Below are positions 6,845 to 11,371 of a stretch of 11,371 bases of DNA, piece after piece. Below the pieces are notes generated by a model that searched no databases, had not been told where the DNA came from, and was given only the letters and a program-made list of their open reading frames with translations. A program made the translations under genes and the position numbers. This DNA is from Irpex lacteus. Taxonomy: Eukaryota > Basidiomycota > Agaricomycetes > Polyporales > Irpicaceae. Every line of letters begins with the position of its first letter. The first letter of the stretch is position 1. The stretch covers positions 1-11,371 of the forward strand of contig MQVO02000290.1 of assembly GCA_001986395.2 (NCBI GenBank). The letters are read 5' to 3'.

Positions 6845-6916
6845 TGCGGTATAGTGTAAAGGTTGGCACAATAGCCTCATGAGCTGTTAGAGCAGGTTCA
6901 ATTCCTGATGCCGCAA
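6845..6916 (+). tRNA. trnM: tRNA-Met (anticodon CAU)
   Basis: It folds as a complete cloverleaf. The acceptor is TGCGGTA/TGCCGCA (one T-G pair) with discriminator A. The D stem is GTGT/GCAC around AAAGGTTG. The anticodon stem ATAGC/GCTGT encloses the loop CTCATGA with anticodon CAT. The T arm is GCAGG-TTCAATT-CCTGA with one end mismatch. It decodes AUG; initiator versus elongator cannot be settled from the sequence alone. It lies 20 bp upstream of trnE, so both are probably processed from one transcript. Confidence 0.95.
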
Positions 6917-6936
6917 TAGAAATAAAATAAAGACCG

Positions 6937-7007
6937 GGTCTTTTTGTATAAAGGCAGTACAGCTACCCTTCACGTAGCAAGTATCAGTTCGATTCTGATA
7001 AAGACTA
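6937..7007 (+). tRNA. trnE: tRNA-Glu (anticodon UUC) with C33
   Basis: The cloverleaf has acceptor GGTCTTT/AAAGACT with a G-T first pair and discriminator A. The D stem is GTAT/GTAC, the anticodon stem GCTAC/GTAGC is perfect, and the T stem ATCAG/CTGAT encloses TTCGATT. The anticodon loop is CCTTCAC, giving TTC for glutamate. Position 33, nearly always U, is C here. Otherwise the molecule looks functional. Confidence 0.93.
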
Positions 7008-7026
7008 TATTCTTAATTTCTTTATG

Positions 7027-7056
7027 CCTTTTTATTTTTATAATAATAAAAAAAGG
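7027..7056 (+). repeat. CCTTTTT/AAAAAGG hairpin after trnE
   Basis: CCTTTTTATTTTT faces AAAAAAAGG across an A/T loop, 20 bp past trnE. Same family as 2777-2809. Confidence 0.45.
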
Positions 7057-7205
7057 AGAAAAAGAATAAAGGAAAGTTAGATTTAACTTTCTTTTCCAGA
7101 GCTAACGTTGCACTGCCCTCTATAAATAAAAAAAGGGGGGCATGTATTATTTTCTTATAAATTTTTATAAGTAATAATATATTTTGGTCTTTTTCTTTTT
7201 AATAA

Positions 7206-7232
7206 TTTAATTTAATTTAATTTAATTTAATT
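7206..7232 (+). repeat. TTTAA microsatellite
   Basis: About five tandem copies of TTTAA. Probably replication slippage. Confidence 0.7.
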
Positions 7233-7283
7233 AAAAAAAGGGAAGAAATAAAATCAAAAAAAGAATATATATTTAATAAATTT

Positions 7284-7403
7284 GCCCACCCCTCCTTGCC
7301 GCCCACGCCAGCCCAGCCCACCCCAGCCCACTTTGTGGATTGTGGATTGTGGATTGTGGAATGTGGGGCCCTTATAAATCAAGTGGGGCCCACAGGGTGG
7401 GGG
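7284..7403 (+). repeat. 120-bp G+C-rich block with heptamer tandem repeats
   Basis: An island of very high G+C in A/T DNA. CCCACCC near the left edge and GGGTGGG near the right edge are inverted repeats. Inside are repeats of AGCCCA/CCCAGCCCAC, then five tandem 7-mers of the type TGTGGAT (7334-7368), then two copies of GTGGGGCCC separated by 11 bases. It resembles a compound mitochondrial GC cluster. The open frame crossing it is proline-rich nonsense. Confidence 0.7.
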
Positions 7404-7540
7404 ATAGCTATATTATTATATATATTTTATTTTATCATAATCTTTCACTGTCTATTTTATACTCAGAATAGTATTTATACTATATAACACCTTAGGTTTA
7501 GCAGTGGTTTATTTAGTTTTACTAAATAATATTTTTCAGC

Positions 7541-7621
7541 AGTACATCCTCTATCCTCCCCCCTCTATCCTTTTTTATATAAAAAAAAAGGGGAGGAGGG
7601 AGGGTGAAACAAAACTGTACT
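7541..7621 (+). repeat. Polypyrimidine/polypurine hairpin
   Basis: AGTAC at the left end and GTACT at the right end enclose CCTCTATCCTCCCCCCTC, a CCTTTTTT/AAAAAAGG hairpin (7569-7591) and GGGGAGGAGGGAGGG. The long C/T arm can pair with the G/A arm. A similar CCTCTATCCTCT run is in the hairpin at 2528-2600. Confidence 0.55.
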
Positions 7622-7689
7622 TTAATACTTTATGTTTAATAAATTATAAAGTATGAGCTGAGAGTATAAATTTATTACTTTAATCCAAT

Positions 7690-7731
7690 CCCAAAAAAAC
7701 TAATTATTTCTAATTCCTAGTTTTTTTGGGG
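7690..7731 (+). repeat. Dispersed palindromic element
   Basis: CCCAAAAAAACTAATTA and CCTAGTTTTTTTGGGG arms around TTTCTAATT, 190 bp upstream of cox2. The left arm matches the first left arm of the composite at 5868-5984. Confidence 0.8.
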
Positions 7732-7920
7732 TTATATTTTTTTATAATTTATTTTTTATTTCTAAACTTACCCTCTTTATTTTTATTACATAAGAAGAAA
7801 ATAAATAATCTTATTTTCTTATCTATAAACAAAGGACAAAAACTAAAAAAATAATTTAATCTTAATATAAATTGGTATTAGTAATATATTACCTAAGGTA
7901 TACACAAATTTTAAATAAAA

Positions 7921-8820
7921 ATGATTTTTAATTTTTCTTTTTTAAATACTATATTTAATGATGCTCCACATCCTTGGCAAATAGGTTTCCAAGATAGTGC
8001 AGCTCCAGGATTCACTGGGATTGTTGAATTACACAACACAATCTTTTTTTACCTTGTTGTAATTTCAGTAGGAGTTTTCTGGGTATTAACTTCAATTATT
8101 TATTACTATAATAGTAGTAAAAGTGCAATTGTACATAAATACTTAAATCACGGTACATTAATTGAATTAATCTGGACAATCACACCAGCTTTTATCTTAA
8201 TTGCTATTGCTTTCCCTTCATTCAGATTATTATATTTATTAGATGAAGTTATCTCACCTACAATAACAATTAAAGTTGTAGGACATCAATGGTATTGGTC
8301 ATACGAATACAGTGATTATGTAAATGATAGTGGTGATTCTATAGAATTTGATTCATATATGATTCCAGAATCAGATTTAGAATTAGGTTTGAATGTTTTA
8401 GAGTTACATTATTGTTCTTTACCTGCTTTCTTCTATTCTATAAAAGCTTTACCTAAGAAAGCTTATCTTGCAAGTAAAGAGGGGTTAGGCATTTTCAAGA
8501 TAAATAAAGTTAATAGTTTAAATAACAATTTACCTCAAGATAGCCCTATGCAATCTGATTATTTGTACAATTATTCAAATCCAAGTACAAGTTCAATTCA
8601 GGGCATAAAATCTATACCTTCATCAGAATATAGTATAGCTTCTTCTAGTAATAGTACTAACTCTACCACAGTCACTGATTTTTTTACAAGCTCAGATAGT
8701 GGTAGCTCCATTAGTAACTATTCTCTATTAAGCAATAACAGCAGTATTTTAGAGTTCGGAGTTGGAGAAATGATTCCCACAAGATTAATCAGGGGAATAT
8801 GGAACATAACTATTATTTAG
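7921..8820 (+). CDS. cox2: Cytochrome c oxidase subunit 2, N-terminal part fused to a non-COX2 tail
   Basis: COX2 accepts electrons from cytochrome c in complex IV of the inner membrane. Residues 1-156 are canonical: an N-terminal NDAPHPWQIGFQDSA; a first membrane helix at about 41-63; a second helix at about 84-107 (IWTITPAFILIAIAFPS); the aromatic electron-entry motif GHQWYWSYEY at 121-130; and IEFDSYMIPESDLELG at 141-156. The usual continuation (QLRLLEVDNR and the CuA site with its Cys, His and Met ligands) is absent. Residues 157-299 are a tail with no recognisable motif, Ser/Asn-rich at about 197-275. ATG at 7921 aligns with family starts. The likeliest reading is exon 1 ending near 8388 (GGT) followed by an intron whose in-frame sequence stays open to TAG 8818-8820. 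A split gene or a replaced C-terminus are alternatives. All six Trp codons are TGG. Confidence 0.88.
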   Translation: MIFNFSFLNTIFNDAPHPWQIGFQDSAAPGFTGIVELHNTIFFYLVVISVGVFWVLTSIIYYYNSSKSAIVHKYLNHGTLIELIWTITPAFILIAIAFPSFRLLYLLDEVISPTITIKVVGHQWYWSYEYSDYVNDSGDSIEFDSYMIPESDLELGLNVLELHYCSLPAFFYSIKALPKKAYLASKEGLGIFKINKVNSLNNNLPQDSPMQSDYLYNYSNPSTSSIQGIKSIPSSEYSIASSSNSTNSTTVTDFFTSSDSGSSISNYSLLSNNSSILEFGVGEMIPTRLIRGIWNITII

Positions 8821-9195
8821 ACCTACTACAACTAAACCCAGAGTACCTTGCTTTTCTTCCTTATTACTATACTCTGTAATATTTTAATTTTATACCCCCT
8901 TTGTTTTATTATCTATAAATAAAAAATTTTTATTTTATTTTCTTTTGATAAAGGGTGGAGACAAATTAATTAATAGTTAAAACTATAGGATTCGTTTAAT
9001 TAAATATATAAAACCCCATGAATAATTTATTTTTAATAAGGGCAGCTGCCAGCCAGATAATTAATTTTATTATAAATTTATTACTGGACTTGATTACTAA
9101 TTAGGGATACCAGACTCTGAGTCAGGAGGCTTAAAATTAAATAGCTAAATTATTTATGGTAAAAAGGAATACCATGGTTCATTTAACTGAAATAG
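8821..9195. other. Non-coding stretch after the cox2 frame
   Basis: No gene is recognisable. GGCAGCTGCC (about 9041-9050) is a short G+C palindrome. If cox2 has an intron here, its catalytic core should lie in this region or further on; I could not identify convincing group I or group II core elements. A weak GGATACCAGACTCTGAGTC segment near 9107 may belong to the nad5 remnant that follows. Confidence 0.4.
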
Positions 9196-9354
9196 TTTAA
9201 GCTTATTGGTTCATTACCCTTAATGGCATTTCCATTTCTTACAGGGTTCTACTTCAAAGATCTAATCCTAGAGGAAGCACTCGAAAAATATTAAATCTCA
9301 GGACACACTGCTTATTGGCTTGGTACTATTTCTGCAGTATTCACTTCTGTTACA
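9196..9354 (+). pseudogene. nad5: nad5 fragment
   Basis: A plus-strand translation after a TAG gives a clear internal piece of NADH dehydrogenase subunit 5, the large proton-pumping subunit of complex I. It reads KLIGSLPLMAFPFLTGFYF, KDLILEEALEKY, a TAA stop (9292-9294), then ISGHTAYWLGTISAVFTS. The FPFLTGFYSKDLILE and AYWLGTISA blocks are diagnostic. Similarity fades right after VFTS, a palindromic element follows at 9396, and there is a stop inside and before the piece. It is a displaced non-functional copy; the real nad5 should be elsewhere. Confidence 0.85.
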
Positions 9355-9395
9355 ATAAATAGAGATACACCCATTGTAAAACCCTTTTGCACAAT

Positions 9396-9439
9396 CCCCA
9401 AAAAACTAATTATTTCTACTCTTGCCCTAGTTTTTTGGG
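9396..9439 (+). repeat. Dispersed palindromic element
   Basis: CCCCAAAAAACTAATTA and CCCTAGTTTTTTGGG arms around TTTCTACTCTTG. It lies about 40 bp downstream of the nad5 fragment. Confidence 0.8.
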
Positions 9440-9747
9440 ATTATGCTATAAAGGATAGGGTTTTATGTGTAGTATAAATATTATCTTTGTAATTAATTAG
9501 AGGACTAAATTAAATAAAGAGGGAAAATTTTATACACTATTAAAAGTTTAATAGAAGGAATAAAGGAAGAACTCTATAAATTAGATAAAAATAAGTCTTA
9601 TTTCTAGTAAGAGGTCAAACCAATGATCAATTAAGTTTTATATAAAATCTTTTGAATAGCCTTCGTGTGGACATCCCTGCGAATCTCAGAAAGTCATTAC
9701 TTGGAAAGAAAGAAAGTATAAATAAATTAAATGATTACTGAATTTAG

Positions 9748-9900
9748 CATAAAATCTATAATGTTAGAAAAGTGATAGAGAATAAAGGAGGTAAAACTGC
9801 TGGTGTAGATAAAGTAGTTAAAGTAGACATGAAAACAATTGAACAATATTTACTAAGGAATAAGATAACAAAAGGAGAAGCAGAAAGAGATAAAGAATAA
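9748..9900 (+). pseudogene. Group II intron reverse-transcriptase N-terminal scrap
   Basis: A 50-codon open piece reads VRKVIENKGGKTAGVDKV. This matches the start of the reverse-transcriptase domain in group II intron proteins, where V-R-V-x-x-N-x-G-x-x-T-x-G-V-D is conserved. The continuation (VDMKTIEQYLLRNKITKGE) is plausible but ends in TAA, and no catalytic YADD block or maturase domain follows. Stops lie just upstream in this frame. It is a remnant of a lost mobile intron. Confidence 0.6.
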
Positions 9901-9987
9901 TTTTATTTGGGTTCCCCTATTTTTAATAAAAGTTTTCCTTCTGGAAGAAACTTAAAAACTTAGATAAGGATAATCCGGTAAAAATAG

Positions 9988-10264
9988 TTGATAACTTTTT
10001 TAAAAAAGTACCCTTCACCTGAGTATGCTAAGGAAAACATAGATTTAAATCTGAATCAATCTATATTCAAATTTAATATGCCTGATTTTAAACTAACCCT
10101 TGCTGAGTTTGAAATCTTAAAAAGTATTCTACCCTCAAAGTATGAATTACCTATCAAATTACCTTTAACTCAATTATTTTGGTGGGCACAGTGGAGTAAA
10201 TTCTTTATTAAAGTCTAGAGCGGGTGTTTACAAATTTACTCACAAGATTAATGGAAATGTTTAT
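9988..10264 (+). pseudogene. GIY-YIG homing endonuclease fragment with upstream leader, frameshifted
   Basis: An open frame from about 9988 to the TAG at 10216-10218 (for example LTLAEFEILKSILPSKYELP) runs, after a one-base shift near 10210, into KSRAGVYKFTHKINGNVY. That is the start of a GIY-YIG nuclease domain, whose usual form is G-x-Y-x-x-x-N-x-x-N-G-x-x-Y-I-G. The catalytic Arg and Glu regions are missing, because the sequence switches at about 10264 to a LAGLIDADG-type fragment. The leader was not recognised by itself; I join it only because the frames nearly abut. It is a broken intron-encoded protein. Confidence 0.6.
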
Positions 10265-10550
10265 AGGGGGTGGTACAATTCCTATTAAGGCAGGTTTTGT
10301 CATTTGGTCTGTTAATAATCAACATATCATTCGAACAATTCTTCTACCTCTTTTTGATAAGTATCCTCCTCTTACTACTCGAGTCACTCTTCAACTGCAA
10401 TTTCTGATTTCCGCAATAAATGGTATGAGTATTAAGGATTATTTTCGCATACGAAGTTCTAAGTATAATAATCAATCTTCTATTATACCAATTTCTGCTT
10501 GCATTCCTTCTTATTTTCCCATATGGCTGCCTCCCCCTAACGAAGTTTAG
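10263..10550 (+). pseudogene. LAGLIDADG homing endonuclease, middle fragment
   Basis: The frame reads GGTIPIKAGFVIWSVNNQ, HIIRTILLPLFDKYPPLTTR, VTLQLQFLISAINGMS, then SKYNNQSSIIP and IPSYFPIWL. FDKYPPLT and the closing YFPIWL are typical of the linker between the two halves of a LAGLIDADG endonuclease. FPIWL normally leads directly into the second motif (LSGFIEAEG). Here the frame turns into PPPNEV and stops at 10548-10550, so the second motif is lost. The first motif is also absent, replaced by the GIY-YIG piece. It cannot be an active nuclease. Confidence 0.65.
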
Positions 10551-10687
10551 CAAACAAAGTAGTACCGTAACAATAAACTTTACTTTATTCTTTTTTTGTC
10601 CTCATTTTTAACAAGATAACACACTAAAATATACCTTTGTATAGACCACCTCTCTTCATAATATTGTGAAGACTCCCGGCTGATGCT

Positions 10688-10891
10688 TTATACTCTGGAT
10701 TTAACTCCCGAAGATAAAAGAGCCACAGCATTAAGAGTTGGTAATACTTTCCCTTCCTTAGTTACAGTATCAATGAGCTCTGTAGATTTTGAAAGCTTTT
10801 CACGAACAATTTCTTTATATGGAAGGAAATTTCTGGACGTTTTTTCCATTATTTGGTCTCTAACTCCTTCTATAAGGTCCGTCAACGCTTC
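10688..10891 (-). other. Unrecognised minus-strand open fragment A
   Basis: About 67 codons are open on the minus strand with a soluble, helix-prone and charged composition (LIEGVRDQIMEKTSRNF, KEIVREKLSKSTELID, EGKVLPTLNAVALL). The plus strand is open too, but its translation is less protein-like, so I prefer the minus strand. With fragments at 10953-11030 and 11038-11265 in other frames on the same strand, it may be one frameshifted gene. The family is unknown; a decayed plasmid-type gene is only a guess. Confidence 0.3.
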
Positions 10892-10952
10892 TTAACTTAA
10901 CAAATTATCATTATATTCTTTATCCCTTAAGAGCTCATCTTAAATAAAGAAC

Positions 10953-11030
10953 CTATTTAAATATAATTCTTTCAGAACAAACCTCCGCTTCATCCCCATT
11001 GTTTCGGCTAAAAGAGTACAACTCTTGGCT
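10953..11030 (-). other. Unrecognised minus-strand open fragment B
   Basis: A 25-codon minus-strand piece (SQELYSFSRNNGDEAEV) between two stops, lying between fragments A and C and in a different frame. Too short to judge alone. Confidence 0.15.
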
Positions 11031-11037
11031 TTAAAGA

Positions 11038-11265
11038 TTAATTCTTTTTTTTATATCATACATATAAGTAAATCTTTCGTGATTTTTCAAAAACAGTTGC
11101 CATTAACTCTATCTGTATTTTATTTCCTGCAGTGAAACCAGCTACTTTTAATTTGTTATACCCAGAGCTTAACTCATCAGTGGGAGAGCTAGAACGGATC
11201 TTACCTAAAAGTCAAGTTAAAGGGGTAACTTGCGCAGGGGTTGAAGTAGATATATTGAATTTATC
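11038..11265 (-). other. Unrecognised minus-strand open fragment C, needs TGA read-through
   Basis: Read on the minus strand, this stretch holds KIRSSSPTDELSSGYNKLKV and AGFTAGNKIQIELMATVF, which look like real protein. It is continuous only if two TGA codons (after PLT and after YLYV) are tryptophan. Since cox2 uses only TGG, the TGAs may simply be decay. No family recognised. Confidence 0.3.
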
Positions 11266-11361
11266 CTAATTTAAAAAGGAGTTAGAAATTTAGTTTTAGT
11301 TTTGGAGCAAGAGTAAAATGTCCAAAATTAAAAGTAGAGAAGATTTGAATAAATTGAGGAT

Positions 11362-11371
11362 CTAGTTTTTT
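11362..11371 (+). repeat. Possible right arm of a palindromic element at the window edge
   Basis: CTAGTTTTTT, cut by the window end, matches the right arm of the dispersed palindromes, which would continue with a G-run. Confidence 0.3.

Larger units (their letters stand above)
7008..7920. other. Spacer between trnE and cox2, hairpin-rich
   Basis: There is no recognisable gene on either strand. The spacer contains a hairpin (7027-7056), a TTTAA microsatellite (7206-7232), a 120-bp G+C-rich block (7284-7403), a polypyrimidine/polypurine hairpin (7541-7621) and a palindromic element (7690-7731). No promoter could be assigned with confidence; cox2 may be transcribed from upstream of the tRNAs. 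Confidence 0.6.

Noticed and set aside
7334..7368. CRISPR-like tandem repeats
   Set aside because: The units are contiguous heptamers with no spacers, in a mitochondrial genome; they form a simple tandem repeat.
7296..7487. Proline-rich open frame over the G+C island
   Set aside because: Its residues simply reflect the CCCAGCCCA and TGTGGAT repeats and it has no homologous motif.
10344..10553. Minus-strand 69-codon open frame
   Set aside because: It is antisense to the LAGLIDADG fragment, whose plus-strand translation is clearly the homologous one.
10683..10895. Plus-strand 70-codon open frame
   Set aside because: It overlaps the minus-strand fragment A, whose composition is more like a real soluble protein; neither is recognised.
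11062..11070. ATATAAGTA, identical to the yeast mitochondrial promoter consensus
   Set aside because: It is a nine-base match in A+T-rich DNA with no gene appropriately downstream, and this lineage is not shown to use that promoter.

Overview
The window is a piece of a fungal mitochondrial genome. It is very A+T rich, encodes a bacterial-type but mitochondrial large-subunit rRNA, two tRNAs and the start of cytochrome c oxidase subunit 2, and is full of homing-endonuclease debris, dispersed palindromes and G+C-rich hairpins. The cox2 residues (IEFDSYMIPESDLELG, GHQWYWSYEY) and the LAGLIDADG and GIY-YIG remnants fit fungi. An early-diverging or repeat-rich lineage is possible, but I cannot place it further.

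Layout. 1-720: mostly unrecognised minus-strand open fragments. 720-2190: a broken antisense nad4 in two pieces (1891-2187 and 722-925). Between the pieces lie direct repeats, hairpins and the C-terminal half of a LAGLIDADG endonuclease on the opposite strand. About 2480-5605: the large-subunit rRNA (rnl), apparently without an intron but with several hairpin insertions in variable regions. 5606-6844: A+T-rich spacer with palindromic elements. 6845-7007: trnM(CAU) and trnE(UUC). 7008-7920: spacer with a 120-bp G+C-rich block and more hairpins. 7921-8820: a cox2 reading frame that is normal up to residue 156 and then runs into 143 residues that are not COX2. 8821-11371: a graveyard holding a nad5 fragment, a group II-type reverse transcriptase scrap, a GIY-YIG fragment joined to a LAGLIDADG fragment, and minus-strand open fragments of unknown origin.

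The functional content is probably rnl, trnM, trnE and cox2 (at least its first part), all on the plus strand and possibly co-transcribed. The ribosomal and tRNA genes serve mitochondrial translation, and cox2 serves complex IV. The rest looks like rearranged copies of nad4 and nad5, decayed intron-encoded proteins, and repeat elements.

The most notable structure is a family of at least seven 42-56 bp palindromic elements plus several half copies. They have C-run/A-run arms ending in a CTAGTT-like core, and one sits inside rnl. The second point of interest is the cox2 break at a position where the gene could be interrupted by an intron, split into two genes, or have a replaced C-terminus; the copper-binding part is not in the window.
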